DNA of 64,000 bases, taken from contig VNKQ01000002.1 of NCBI GenBank assembly GCA_016508695.1, positions 2,480,001 through 2,544,000 on the forward strand, written 5' to 3'. Positions 34,780 through 47,487 of the stretch are shown here, piece after piece. The position numbers and the translations under genes were made by a program. The DNA is from Hyphodiscus hymeniophilus. Taxonomy: Eukaryota; Ascomycota; Leotiomycetes; Helotiales; Hyphodiscaceae. Under the pieces are notes generated by a model. It had not been told where the DNA came from and did no database searches. It saw only the letters and a list, made by a program, of their open reading frames with translations. Numbering within the stretch: position 1 is the stretch's first letter; every line of letters begins with the position of its first letter.

Positions 34780-36722
34780 TCAGATCTTCTCAACCATAGT
34801 AGCTGTAGCCTTCTCCTGCTCATCACTTTCAACACCAGGACCAACTTCTGTCTGAAAAGGACTGACATCTGTCTTACCGAAGTCTCTCGCACTGATCTTC
34901 CTCTCGAACAAAATATCCATCTCTCCATACGTCCTACCCTTCGGCTCCGGAAGCCTGAAGTAAGTCCACGTGAGACACAGTGCACAAGCACCTGCCCAGA
35001 AGAACCCACTCTTACCCTTCCAATTCCACGCCGTGGGATTCAACATGTACGGAACGATGACGCCGTTGACGATGCCGAAAACATTGTAGACATTACGGGC
35101 CAAGACGATGGACTTGGTTTTAAGACGAGTGGAAGGCATTTCGGCGACGAGCGAGTAGCAGACGGGGCCTACGGTGAGATCGTAGGTGAAAGTGTAGATT
35201 AGGAGGAGCGAGCCGATACCCCAGGATGCACCCTTAGACGTTGAGATTGAGACAAGGCCGATGAGGAGAAGGAGAAGTGTAAGCAGGGCTAAACCGTTGA
35301 TATAGAGTGTTCGGCGGCCGGCGTGGGACATGAGGAACCAGGAGCCCATTGTTCCAATTGCTCCGAGTGCATACTATTGAGTGTTAGATTTGAGTGTGTA
35401 GATAGGGAAAGGAACGGACTTGTGCCATAGACATGTCAAATGCATCAACAGTAGGCAGGCCAGCTTGTTCGTAAAAATAGGTTGAATATCCCATGAAGGC
35501 ACTGCCGCAGAGATTCTGAATCGACCAAGTGACGCATACGATTTCTGTTCGTCGTAAATCAATTCCTTTGAAGCAGTCCCAGTAGCTAGTACCAGACTCC
35601 AGAGCCTTTTCCAATTCATTGGTTGTAACCATCATGGCTATGGTTTCGTCGACGTTGAATGATTCGTGTGCATTTTTGGACGATGTGAGTTTACGCAAGG
35701 CCTTCGCGGCGTCTTCATTTCGGCCACGACGGATCAGCCACCATGGCGATTCTGGGGCGAGGAGAACGCCCTATCAAAATAGTTAGCAACATTTTCAAGG
35801 AAGGAATAAGGAGAACCAAGGATCCTGAAGCTCCAAGTCCTTTATGCTTCCAAAGACATCGAGGAGGCTGTCGAAACGAGCAAGCGTGTGAATCTCCCAA
35901 CAAAACTTACAAAGATGATAGGAACTGGCCAAATCCACTGAATGGCTATCTTTTGTCAGTAAATGTGTCCGACGTAACACTTGGAGACATACCGAATGGG
36001 ATTCTGTAAGCCCATTGACCCGACTTCTCCGCTTGAGCACGCAAGACACCCGAACCGATCAATTGTCCAAAGACCCAGCAGAGGTTCACATAAGTCGTAA
36101 GATAAGCCCGAAGCTGTGTAGGGCAGACCTCAGAGGCATAGGCGGTGGTCAAAGTCTGGAACACACCCCAAGGTATGCCACAGAGTATTTCACCAACTTC
36201 CAAGTCAATGAGACTTTTGGCGAAGAAGGGAATAAAGATGAAGCCTATGACAGCTACTAAAGAAACAATCATGGTCTTCCGATAGCCATAACGCTCACTA
36301 ACAATGCCATTGACGAATAAACCAAGGATTTCTCCGACATTTGCGCCGTTAGAAAGTCCAGCTTGCCATCTAGCCGGGATTTCGTACGGGTTCTTGGGAT
36401 CGCCCGTCGCAGTACCGTACCTCTTATTGAAGGCAGGGGATGCGTAGAGACCAGCCAGGAGCACCACATCGTAGCCTTCCATAACAATTGCAGTCGAAAG
36501 AATTACGCTGAAAATGACGGCGCGCGGATAGGTCCTAAAGGCTTGCATGATAGACATATTCTTTTCCGTCTCGGTGGCGTCATTCGCCTCATTGAGGAGC
36601 CCTCCTGCGGCCACCGACATCTTTCGAATGGCGGTATCAGTTGGTTGGAGGCCTGTCGACATTGCTCTCGATTCGCGACGAGGAGGGTCAAGCTCCTCCA
36701 CGCCAGTATTATTGGAAGCCAT
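34780..36722 (-). CDS. MFS sugar porter, alpha-glucoside/maltose permease type
   Basis: Exons 36722-35993, 35945-35911, 35770-35420 and 35373-34780 join in phase to 569 aa; the second exon is only 35 nt. The start has a good context (ACCATGG). After a cytosolic N-terminus of about 65 residues there are twelve hydrophobic segments. Sugar-porter signatures are present: the loop E-R-Y-G-Y-R-K-T after TM2, Y-A-S-E-V-C-P before TM5, P-E-S-P-W-W-L at 261-267 after TM6 and L-A-R-N-V-Y-N in the second half. Order and wording match the fungal Mal31/Agt1-type proton symporters for maltose and other alpha-glucosides in the plasma membrane, though other hexose/polyol porters are possible. A Zn2Cys6 activator is divergent 1.55 kb away. 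The third donor, GTCCGT, is slightly unusual. Confidence 0.87.
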
Positions 36723-38276
36723 GGTCAATTGAATTTTGGAGAGTGCGACCCAAGTTAAAGTTGTGAAATAGAGTTCTCGGTAGAATTTTGATGAAATGCC
36801 AGGGCACCGTTGCGCTCACCCAGCAATTGTAATGCGGTTTCAAAAAGGCCAGCGACGCAATCGCCAGCCTTTTATCTTGCTATCACGGTGACATCGGTGC
36901 AACAAATGAACGGCGACATGCATGGAAGGCGGACGAGGGAATCGAGGAAAATCATGGGGTGAAGGGTAGAAACCCCGCAAAGTTCGTCAAGCGACTAGGG
37001 CTGAGTGGCGCCTCCGGCTATTACAGTAATGTCAATACTCTTTGGACTTCCCTATTCTGGCATTCGTTGGCGGCGTTTGTTGGAGACTGATTTCTTGGCT
37101 TTTCCAGAATACCAGTCGGCACAGCCGTAATGGCTGAAATTTGAACCAAGGAAGACTGTTGATCGTTCTTAGTGTTGGTTGTATAAATCAAGGTATATGG
37201 ATTTGAAGCGTTTGTCGGGAAAGGGGGTTGGTCTGGATTTCTTGCTGATTGGACACCTCCACCACCTTTTCTCCATGCTCGGCGACTGACCCTTGGTGAG
37301 GCGCTACTCAATTGTGAGACGGTGTCGCTAAAATACTCGGAGGCATCTTCCTCGTATCAGGAGTAACAATGTACAGAGGTTCATGATCGCGAGGTGTGCC
37401 ATGTAGCTTCGGGGAAGACCCTTACCGGTTGGCACCGTTAGTGAGAGGCCTGTCTTTCGAGTGTTCAGACAGAAAAGCTTGAGAATCATTTTCTGAATGT
37501 GAGAGCCCGAGTTCACATTTTCTACTGAGGGAGGGGCTGAGTTGAGCCATCCAATTGCACCGCGCGGTACGTCAAATTCCTGTTCTAGATTAAGTACCAT
37601 AGATACAAAGTTCCTTGCTGCGGTGCTACAATTTGGTCGCCTCGTCACTCCTCTGTCTTGTTGGATAATGATGCGGAGAAGACAGTCTGGAGGCAGGATG
37701 GGCTATCCAATTTTTGTGTAGGATGCTCACAAGTATGCTCACGAGTCCACAAATGGTAGAGTAAAGCAGCCGCTTACGTGCTTCAGACACCATCCATCAC
37801 CAGAGTCAGGCAGGTAGACGAGCAAAAGAGGGGGTGTTAGTTGGTCGAATTGCGGTGGGTCATGGACATGATTATGTCGTTTTAGGTCAATTACTAGTCG
37901 CCCAGAAGGAAGAGAGTTGGTGTTTCCATTGTTTGTTTGTTTGTTTGGGTTGGTCAGAGCACCAGGAAGATTCAACGAAGCGAAGCTCACCCCTTTAGGA
38001 ACTCCACACTCCTCCATTGAGTTAACGTCCTCGCTAATTCTCGCATGTCGCACGGCACTACTCTACTAGTCTACTACCACCCCGCCTTTTCCACCTCAAC
38101 AACATCCCCCGTTCGCCCCCTCCGCACCCGCGGAGCGGTACCGCCCTCCTCTCCCCTCTCGCTTTCATTCTCGCCCTCACACTCTCCCTCGCCGTATCCT
38201 TCGCTCAATCCACAAGGCTCGTGTAATCCTCCTTCTTCCATGATATCCCGATATTATCTGTGGTTCTGAGGATGGG
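36723..38276. promoter_or_regulatory. Divergent region permease / Zn2Cys6 activator
   Basis: 1.55 kb between two divergent starts. It contains a GTTT repeat (about 37930-37947) and, 133 bp before the activator ATG, a palindrome GCGGTACCGC (38135-38144), i.e. inverted CGG triplets of the kind bound by Zn2Cys6 dimers. Binding is inference. Minus frames at 37021-37648 and 37739-38053 are not called. Confidence 0.4.
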
Positions 38277-40628
38277 ATGTCACCGGACACTGGTAAGCCG
38301 ATGACAGGACGCCGCACAGTTTGCGATCACTGTCGGAGACGCCGTAAGTTCTCCAATATGTTGCACGACAGGGACAGGCTATACAGTGCCCATTTAACTA
38401 TCGTTGTTGGGTACACACGACTGAGAGAGAGCTGTAGCACTGACCGGCTGAAAGGAATCCGCTGCGATGGACATTTCCCGTGCAATCAATGCAACACTGC
38501 TGCGCTGAGTTGCAAGAGAGACCACATTCCCAAGAGAAGAGGTCCAAAGAGAGGAAGTGGGAGAGTCATCAATCAGTTGAGGGCTCAGCATGGGGACGAT
38601 GTCACATGTCCAGACAAGTCTAAGTCCAATCCCAAGTCTAATGGCTCTGCACCTGGAAGCCAAAGCAATGGACCTGGATCGTGAGTCTCTCTATCTCATT
38701 GACATAGTTGGCTTGAATCAATCTTATAGTATGGGCTCCTACTGTACTCTCCTCGCAGTGCATGAGCAGTAGGACAAACTAGTCCTGCAGAATGATAGTA
38801 CTGGGATCACCACGTGACAATGCCATCAGGAAGACCATTAAACAGCGGAAGAGTATTCGAGAGACACGTGAATTGTAGCTCTCTTGAGTTTCAACTCATG
38901 TATTTTGCGTTGAATCTCATGTTGTCTTAATTGGAAAGAAATAACTCACAATCATCTCAACAGAGTCGATGAATGGATTAATGATAGCGCCAATGCGTTT
39001 ACATTTCCAATATCCAGACAACCACGATGGCATCCCATTTCGGCAGAAGTCTCACATCCCTCAACTGATGAGCCCAATGGTATCTTTACCACGGATGAAT
39101 TCAGGCCCACAGGCCAAGACTACTTCAACCTCATTCCAACATGCATCGATCTCTTCTATGAACACATCTATCCCATCATGCCGCTCATTTATATGCCTGC
39201 TCTCCGAGAAGCCGTTAACAGACCTATGGAAATGTTCGAGAAGAATCTTCTCTACGCTCTCTGTGCATTGACGTCAACACACATGTCGGGAAAGAGTATA
39301 CAGGCGCAAGGCCCTCCCTCTTGGGAAGCCGCAGGACGATTCTTCCTCGATGAATGTACTTCAGTACGGCAATCCTACGACTTCGTCGAAGACAGAACTC
39401 TCTGGGCTGTTGTCTCTTCGTATCTTGTACACACGGCTTTCTTTGAGATCAATCAGAATCGAAAGTGCTGGTATTACTTGAGAGAAGCAATGACAATGGG
39501 ACAGGATATGGGGCTGCATGACGAGAAGACTTATATTGATCTGAGTTCTGCAGAGCAACTGTGTCGTAGGAGGACGTTTTGGATTCTATACGTTACCGAA
39601 AGGTATGGTCCGATCCTCTTTACTCCACGCAAACTGACGGAAATAGATCGTATGCAATCCTTCGCCACAAACCCCTCACCCTCTCCAAGACTCCCGCATT
39701 TCCTTCAACAGTCCACGAATATGAGGATCCCGAAATACACTCTGGATTCATGCACCTTGTACACTCCTATCATGTTCTCGACTCCTCTTTCGTCGACTCT
39801 TGGAATGAGGCTTCCGAGGCCCCCGCCTCAACACTAGCTTACACGGCTCTACAACAACATCTCAACCTCCCGCACCCGTCCCACGTCTCTCTCACCAACA
39901 TCCAAAAAGCCGACATCCTCGTAACCCAACAGTGGCTGCGTTTAATTGTCTGGCAATCATCCATGCGCCAAGGTCTCCTTTCTTCAAGTGCTGCAGAGGA
40001 AAGCATGACATTTCGTTATCCCTTACAGATCGCACACACGCTGCTGTCTGTCATCTCGTCCCTCCCTACAGCGAGCATCGAGGTCCACGGCATGGGGATT
40101 TTCGAGAAGATATTTGAAGTTGGAAATACTATGCTAGATGTGATGCAAGCCTGTGGATCGAATATTCCACACGATCGTTATGGCGTGGCGACGGACCCTT
40201 TTAATATGTTTGTAAAAACGCTAAGTCAGACGCCGAATGCTCAGAGACAGTATGCGAACGTGCTCCTTGCAAAGGCGGCGGACAAACCAGAAATTCAGAG
40301 GTTCTCACAGACACTTGCGCCGGCGCTGTCTTATAATGCTCTTCAAATGGACGGCTTGGATTTCGAAATTGGGAGTGAGGTCTCGGGAGCGGGAGCACCT
40401 TTTGTTGCTGGTGATGGATTGATGGCACCTGTTCCTGCCACACGGTGGAGAGGCAGCATCGTGGGCGAGATTGATGAGTTTGACGAAAATAGCATTTACA
40501 GGGTTGCAGATGAGGTAGTGGAGGAGCAAGGTAGATCAATTTCTTGGTCCGACCATGCTATTTGGATGGCAGACGGTGATGTGGATTCAATGGCTTGTGG
40601 AACGGCTCCTGAAGCTTGGCTTTCCTAA
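38277..40628 (+). CDS. Zn2Cys6 transcription factor, MAL-activator-like
   Basis: Exons 38277-38343, 38455-38680, 38964-39602 and 39647-40628 join in phase to 637 aa. The zinc cluster is complete: Cys 16, 19, 26, 32, 35 and 42 (C-x2-C-x6-C-x5-C-x2-C-x6-C), followed by a basic linker with K-R-R-G-P-K, a wording shared with MAL-activator/SUC-type regulators. Intron 1 cuts between the third and fourth of the four Arg residues ahead of Cys26. The middle region (L-F-Y-E-H-I-Y-P-I-M-P) is the fungal-specific transcription-factor domain. The C-terminus is acidic. The divergent permease suggests a pathway-specific regulator of alpha-glucoside use; that link is inference from position. Exon 3 ends inside the regulatory domain. 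Confidence 0.88.
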
Positions 40629-41768
40629 TGGTGGGAACGAATGCCTCCAGGTCAGTGCTACCACTCATGAATTTATGAGGACATGCATTACACAAGAAGG
40701 CCGCGTTGTTCTGCGGAGGCTGTCATGTGTACTCTATTTCGTTTATATATACATACCCTCTATAGTACTGCGAATTGCTTTCCGGACTTCGCAATAGTCA
40801 CCGAGTCAAACGTGTTGGCGCCATTATCATTATGGGAAATTCGCAGAAGCAATTTGATTACTTCGTTCGCGGCGGATGTGGATTGCCCTCCGTAAAAATG
40901 CTTGGACAAAGATGTGACTAGGAACCCAAGCGACTGAATGAGGTATGAAGGACTCCCGTTACATGAGGAGCGTTCTACTGAGTACGCCGAGAAATTTATC
41001 CAGTCATCCAAGCGAATCGTCAAGTCGTCGTGGCTGCGAGACAAGGCCGAGGCAAGGAATTCCAAATTGCTGGCTTGATACAGTGCTTATCAAAGTCGAT
41101 ACTATAACATAACTCTCACTTTCCTAACCTCCACGGTGTCCCATTCTCTGTACGGTTCCGAAACGCGCAGGAACCACTCCTTTTTCCCAGAAGGGATTAC
41201 CGCATTTCCCTTCTGGTCGGAGGAAAGCAAATATCTGAACAAGAACGTACGACGCAGAGAGACCGTTGGAATCGGCAGCTAGCACGTACTACGTGAGACT
41301 TTTGTCCCTGTGTGAATAACGCCAGTAAGGAAACAGTATCTGACTGACAAAAGTCACGCTTTCATCTGACTTTCTGCACTCTGCTTCCTACACGCTTTCG
41401 TGGAGGTCTGTAATTGAGAGCATGGAGATCTTGATTGGTCCGATATGATCTAAGTCGCCCCACAAGTTTCGAGGATTTCTGACTGCGGAACTTGTGTCTG
41501 AAAAGCTGTGACATGTCAATTAAGTGCTTTATGAGATGAGAGGTCTAGAAGCCTTCAATGGAGCGTTTTTTGGAACACATCATTGTGCCCGTTTGGAAAG
41601 AGCCAGCCTTGGGCTTTAGGATGAGTTTTGTGTTTAAGGAGGATCTGATTAAACATTATCATTGAAATTAAGCTCCCAACAGCTGATGTGTCCCAAGTCT
41701 TATCTTCCCTGAACTCCATCGCTAAGCGCAATCCAAAAACGTCTCTGATGCTCCATGTTGCTACATCT
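40629..41768 (-). other. Gap with unassigned minus-strand coding-like frames
   Basis: Three open stretches lie here on the minus strand: 41514-41362 (ATG start, 50 codons, very basic), 41278-41105 (58 codons, open between a TAG at each end, K-K-E-W-F-L-R-V-S-E-P-Y-R-E-W) and about 41090-40760 (101 codons from its TTG, no ATG). Their composition is gene-like, but I could not find splice sites that connect all three in phase. They may be one multi-exon gene, or relics. Confidence 0.3.
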
Positions 41769-43127
41769 TCACACTCCGGGAATCATTAGGGTGTAAGGCA
41801 ACTGCCCACTCTCATTCGTGTTGCTCAATCTAATCACACTACCCTGACTCGAGCTTCGCAAACTCTCACTCGAACCTCCACTACTCCCAGTATACGGTCG
41901 TCTGCTCTGCGCAAAGCTGTTCATGGTTGCTGACCTCGAAAATGGAACTCGTGTCTGGCTTTTTTGGCTCTTGCGGCTCCGCGGTGTAGCAGGCGCTGTG
42001 CTGAATTCTGGTCTCTTCGTGGGTGAACCGTCCGCTTCGGCTCTTCTCGAAGGTGCCGTGCGTATTGTTCCTTCACTACCACTTCGACTGCTGGGCCGAT
42101 GTGCTGAGGCAATAGAGCGACTTCGTGAGGTGCTTGTTGAGGAGGCGTCGTCGTCAATATCGCTCTCTGGGCTTTCTAGGTTCAGACTTGCTATTGTGGC
42201 GGGGTCGAGCGGTTGAATATTGCGCAAGAGATCTGCAAAGAGAGCCATGAGACTGCGAAATTCGGCTTCAGTAATAGGTTCTGGTGCGAAACGTGCGTGT
42301 TCGTATGCAGCAAGAAAATCATTAGCGGGGCCGGTGAAGACGCCAATGCTTGTGAGGTGGCTGATATAGTCGCGGAGTCCCATTGCAACAGGGCGCTGAA
42401 GTATGTCCACAGCTTGGAAGTCAGGTTTTGGAGAATTGGGTGCTGAGCCTGGATCTGGAGGTGCCATAGAAACTGCTCGAGCTTCGATGAGGTGGGGTAG
42501 TTCTAAAATGACAGTGGTGTATTGTATGTTCGGCAGGTCTGGACATGTTGGAGATGACCATCCGTTATGGGTAATCTCCCCCCATACAGGTTTATAAGGC
42601 GGTATCTCGACCATATGCTCATCCTTCTCTGTGTTCGACCGGTGCCGGTGTAAAAATGTATGTTCCTTTTGCTTGCCTTTCTTAGGTGGCTCAGGCTCTG
42701 CTTCGTGAATCCCAACATAGCCATCCTTCGTATCTGGTTCGTTGACAATAGTTGTGGTATGCGTCCCGGTGCGAGGGCGAGACTCCCAAGCTATCGCAGC
42801 GCTTCTACGTAGACCAGCCTCTATCATTTGCCTGGTATTCTTGCTCACTTCTCCCTTCCCTATTGGAATGTATGTCTTCGGTATGTCCCTTAGGGCTGAT
42901 CTGTTGGACATGATTCTGTTGAGATAGATCCAGCCAGCAAGGACGAAGGTGGCCCCGTAGCTGCCGCTGATGACGACGTAATATCTGACCTGGTTGATTG
43001 TGTTGTTATTGTCGCGTACTTGAACAATCACGTCGCCAGGTGTGATTACAAGGAGGACGCCAAGAACGAGGTAGAGGAGGAAGAAGAATCCCCTATATAA
43101 CCAGACGAAGATTCGAAAGCGTTTCAT
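41769..43127 (-). CDS. Dlt1-like membrane protein (defect at low temperature family)
   Basis: A single exon of 452 aa from ATG 43127. Two transmembrane helices lie close to the N-terminus (about residues 8-31 and 46-68), separated by a short polar loop with an N-N-N-T glycosylation site. A conserved juxtamembrane block with Y-I-P-I-G-K-G and the W-G-E-I-T-H-N-G-W motif follows, then a long Ser/Arg/Thr-rich C-terminal tail that is probably cytosolic and disordered. This layout and the opening F-R-I-F-V-W-L-Y match what I know of the fungal Dlt1 family, whose biochemical role is unknown (the yeast mutant grows poorly in the cold). Another small two-pass fungal family is possible. Confidence 0.62.
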   Translation of the reverse strand: MKRFRIFVWLYRGFFFLLYLVLGVLLVITPGDVIVQVRDNNNTINQVRYYVVISGSYGATFVLAGWIYLNRIMSNRSALRDIPKTYIPIGKGEVSKNTRQMIEAGLRRSAAIAWESRPRTGTHTTTIVNEPDTKDGYVGIHEAEPEPPKKGKQKEHTFLHRHRSNTEKDEHMVEIPPYKPVWGEITHNGWSSPTCPDLPNIQYTTVILELPHLIEARAVSMAPPDPGSAPNSPKPDFQAVDILQRPVAMGLRDYISHLTSIGVFTGPANDFLAAYEHARFAPEPITEAEFRSLMALFADLLRNIQPLDPATIASLNLESPESDIDDDASSTSTSRSRSIASAHRPSSRSGSEGTIRTAPSRRAEADGSPTKRPEFSTAPATPRSRKSQKSQTRVPFSRSATMNSFAQSRRPYTGSSGGSSESLRSSSQGSVIRLSNTNESGQLPYTLMIPGV

Positions 43128-44413
43128 GGTGTATTGCTCACACGAGCCCGTAGCTCACACAGAATCTTTCAGTGGAGGGCAGCCATCAGCATGCGTCTCG
43201 CAGGCTGTAACCTCTAATCCATAATGGGATAAATCATGACTTGATGTGTTTGGGAATACTAAGCGCGACGGTATGCGGTCGAAATATAGAAGAATACATC
43301 GAAAGATAAGGTAGATACCTAACTGTAGAAAGTGAAGTTGGCAAGGCTCTCGCTTACTTACCCGCAGTGGGAGTACGGCAGCCAGCAAGATCCAACTGTG
43401 CCAAGAATGAACCGCCTGGCTAGCTGGCGCTGGCTACGCACTCAACCAAGATCATGGATTCATGATATGCAAAAGGAAGACCCAAGGCGAGTCTGTACTG
43501 GCCGACTGATTTTCGGCCCTTTCTAGCTGAGAACAGCAATTTTTCAAAGCCAGTCCAAAGAGTCTCTATCATTCATTTTCCTCAGGCCAATCATGAACAC
43601 ACGTGGTGGAAACCAACTGGGAGACGGAGCGGATGATCTCCTGCAAATCTCAAAACGGTTACCTGCATGTACGGAGGTAACGTGCTTGTTTTGGCTTCCT
43701 CCCTCATGCGACAGCCGATCAAGGCGGTTATATCGTCAGTGGCACAATGTGGCTGGAGGGCAACGGCAATCCTCGAGTGACTCCAGTGAGCGCCCCGTGG
43801 TCGTGGCTGGCTATGGAATCTAGCCCAGAAGGAATGAATCAAGGGCGACCTCGTGCGCTCCATGCTATGATCCAAATAGGTCTTGCGTTTGGCGAAAGCA
43901 AAATCGATATTGGCCGGCAACACAAAATATTCGTGACTGGGGGTTACTCGAGTACTGTACTCGTAGCCTCGCAGATTGCTTCCCCCAAACTGTCAAGACT
44001 TCCCGGTCCGTAGGAACCCTGGTCCAACCTGTCACAAGACCAAACCATACTTCGCCAGATAGGTGTATGGATCCGCGATCTCTTATTAGTACTGTAGCTG
44101 TCCAGAAATCCCCCATCACCACTATCACTATCCTTGTTCTGCACCTGGGACATCCTGATACTCGAGTAAGCCGCTCCACCATCTAAGCTCTACTCGTACC
44201 CCGCTTCCTTCGACTACCCCCGTTGTACCTAGGTATTCGTTGCGTAAAAGCAAGCAAAAGCGGGCCCAAGAGCCTTATCAAACTCTGCAAGAGCTGTTGA
44301 TAAAAAGCTTCGGCCCCTCCGAAGTGGTTTTCTTTACCTTCGTCTTCTTTCTTTTCAATTCAAATCCCGCGTACGAGTACTTCAAGGAAGTTATCCTGTG
44401 CATCTTCGTAACG
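43128..44413. promoter_or_regulatory. Divergent region Dlt1-like / MFS transporter
   Basis: About 1.3 kb between divergent starts. Small frames are present without support. No motif is assigned. Confidence 0.4.
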
Positions 44414-46468
44414 ATGTCCGATCATTCTACCCCGCAGCTCGCTGCAAAGAATGACGATCATAAAGACACCGAGAAAGTTGCTCTGGAAAGAGATGATTCG
44501 ATTCATGCTACTTCATTGGGTGAAGGGGTAGATATTCTGGGACAGCAGTCTCTTGACGGAGCTCTGAACTTGAAGATGCATATCGTGAATAATGTGAGAA
44601 TTGGAGATATTTTCCACGAGCGACTCCTCTTTCTGAAGCCAGGACCTTCCAGGGATGTTGTATTTCTACAGCTGGATGGCCTAAAACACCATTGAAGAAC
44701 TAGGTCATCGATTTCGTGGACTCTTTTTCTGCCAGGACTTATCAATCCACTGCGCCCCTCGATATAGACTAATACCATGTGCCACAGGCGATTGATGAAA
44801 TCGGGTTTACACCATATCATTGGAAGGTACGTCAGAATTGGTTTCTAATCCAAGGATCACGCAACTTATGTACTTTAGTTATTTGTTCTCAATGGCTTTG
44901 GGTAACGCTCTATCTGCCCAAGCGCCGAATTCTCTAACTTCCTACTCCTAGATACGCCGTCGATTCCCTCCTACTACTTCTGCAATCAGTCATCGCAACT
45001 CAGGCCGGTTATGAATTTCAGCCCTCCTACACTCGTGCCCTCACAATAGCGGTCTACATGGGCATGCTCTTTGGGGCGCTGTTCTGGGGTCTCAGCGCAG
45101 ATATCATTGGCCGACGTTTTGCCTTCAATGTATCTCTCTTCATCTGCTCGATTTTCGCCACGGTGGCGGGTGCTGCCCCTAACTGGGTTGCTCTTTCTGT
45201 GTTCATTTCCCTTCTGGGGTTTGGAGGGGGTGGAAATCTCATCCTTGATACCACTGTCTTCTTGGAATATCTACCGAGTGATAAGCAGTGGGTTTTGAGT
45301 ATGTATATTGGGGTTATGACTAGAGACGGGCCTGGTGCTAACTGTGAGCAGCTTTTCTGGCTGCTTGGTGGGGGTTGGGCCAAGCTATCACAGGTTTCAT
45401 TGCTTGGGGATTTCTATGTCAGTATGAAGTCTCAAACAGTTTAACTCTAATTGACTGTTAAAGCTCCCGCTAAATGGAATTGCCCCGACCCATTCGATAG
45501 CGTAACCGGTCTCCAAACCTCCGTCTGCACAAAGGACAGTAACATGGGATGGAGGTACGTGATGTATACGTCGGGCGCCTTGGTTTTTCTAATGAGCATC
45601 GCTCGTATCACCATCATCCGCCTGAAAGAAACACCCAAATACCTTCTCGCCGAAGGCCGTGACGAAGAAGTTGTAGCCGGTTTCCAAGCTATGGCAGCGA
45701 AATACAATCGTCCCTGCTCTATCACCGTCGAAATGCTCGAAGCGTGTGGTCCTGTCCAAGGCACGCACGGCAGCACACGATTCTCCTTGTCCGAAGTGAC
45801 AATCCATTTCCGGGGCTTGTTCGCTACGAAGAAAATTGGGCTATCGACATGCCTGATTTGGCTATCTTGGACACTGATTGTAAGTTGCTTCATCCAGGGG
45901 AACGTAACGAAGGAACAGGCTGATTTGATGAATGAAGGGCCTCGCTTACCCCCTATTTTACGTGTTCTTGAATTCCTATCTCACGACGAGGGGTGCAAAC
46001 TTCAACGTCTCAACCTACGATAGCTGGCGGAACTACGCCCTGGTCAATGTCTCCGGCATCTTTGGTCCCATGCTTGCAGGCTGGATGTGCAATCTCAAGT
46101 TCCTGGGACGTCGCTACACCATGGTGATCGGTGCTTTAGTCACTATGGCATTCTTCTTCGCATACACTCAAGTCCGCACCGAGACGCAGAACGTCGCTTT
46201 CAGCTGTTTAATTGGCTTTTGTCTGAATATCTATTATGGAACGTTGTATGCCTATACGCCCGAGGTGCTTCCAAGTGCGCATAGAGCAACGGGAAATGGG
46301 GTGGCGGTTGCATGTAATCGCGTTATGGGGATTATGAGTGCGGTCGTGGCGACTTATGCTAACACGGCGACGAGTATACCGATATATGTCTGTGCAGCAT
46401 TGTATGTTGCTATGGCTGCCGTGGCGGTGGCATTTCCATTCGAGCCGTATGGGAAAAGAAGTTCTTAG
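44414..46468 (+). CDS. MFS transporter, SV2/SVOP-like, substrate unknown
   Basis: Seven exons, 44414-44593, 44788-44826, 44879-44901, 44952-45298, 45352-45417, 45464-45879 and 45938-46468, join in phase to 533 aa. The third exon is only 23 nt. Diagnostic segments are continuous only after splicing: F-V-L-N-G-F-G-Y-A-V-D-S (TM1), the G-R-R-F-A-F-N loop after TM2, the W-W-G-L-G-Q-A-I-T-G stretch rebuilt from exons 4 and 5, P-A-K-W-N-C-P after it, and K-E-T-P-K-Y-L (P-E-T-P-K-like) after TM6. Twelve helices are expected in the plasma membrane. This wording is that of the fungal sub-group related to animal SV2/SVOP and to organic-ion porters; several members are called sugar or metabolite transporters without proof. 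N-terminal cytosolic part is acidic and about 75 aa long. Confidence 0.82.
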
Positions 46469-47487
46469 ACGATCCTCAGCAGCTGGAGGGTGCTACTGGT
46501 AGAAAGCAGGTGGGAGGAGTAGAAGGCTTCGGCATTGCACAGATGCAAATCTACGAGGCTATGATGTATGGCTTAAGACAGTTTCTGATAACTAACGCAT
46601 GGCCCTTGGAAGCTGTCAAAATGTTGCTAGGGACGTATCTGCTGCGCAGCCTGCTATAGTCCAAACGTCGGAGAAAGGTGGTAACGTAGCATTTCAGAGC
46701 TCTTTCAAGAGACTTGATGAAAAGAGAGTGAGCTGCTTTGCCGACCTACCCTGATTTCAATTTTGCACGTTAACCCAGGCGGTATGTAAGACGAAGATAC
46801 AGGGATGTTTGTAGGGATTCTCCCCGTGAACATTGCTTGAGACCAAGTTCAAAGCTGTACAAAGAATTGGAATCTATCGAAGTCAAATTATCCTTTGCAA
46901 TCTAGGGAATCAATTGCCCGGAGTATGTCTCGTACAGTATCATAGATGGAAGGAGGTAGCCACCTTCCGATTTGTTCTGGGGTCATCGACTTTTATTTTT
47001 AGAACCCTGCCGTAATTTTCTGGGTTCTCAACACGCAGGTTAACCAAAGATTCCTCAATACCTCCATGTTCCGTCTTTCAACCTCCGGAATTCTATTACT
47101 ACGACAAAGCGAATACCGCTGTACAGTCATCGTTCACCCTACATTGCCAATTCAGACTCACGGACCCCAAGATCAGGTCAACCAGTCGCCGGTCAGCCTT
47201 GCGCCCATCTGAACATCACAAGAAGGGAGATGTTTTGACCACCTTCACACACTTATCTCCACGCCATCTCCTCCTGGCCGCATTGGTTCGATACTCTATG
47301 AGACCTTCAGCTACTGGGCTGGTTTAGTACGAGACGACCAGACTTGAGGCCTCAGCCATTGAGATGAGGATACTGGAAGGCTGTTGATCCTTCACGTTGG
47401 GCAGGTGCGTCGTTCACGTCACGGAAGCTTGGACGTATTGTTCAAACCATTTGGGCTATCGGAAGGACAGTAAAGCTTTCTTAGAGG
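46469..47487. other. Intergenic
   Basis: About 1 kb with the 3' flank of the MFS gene and the promoter of the next long gene. No feature is supported. Confidence 0.45.

Noticed and set aside
45058..45444. Unspliced reading of the MFS transporter through 45299-45351
   Set aside because: Loses the W-W-G-L-G-Q helix that reappears in phase when the short intron is removed.
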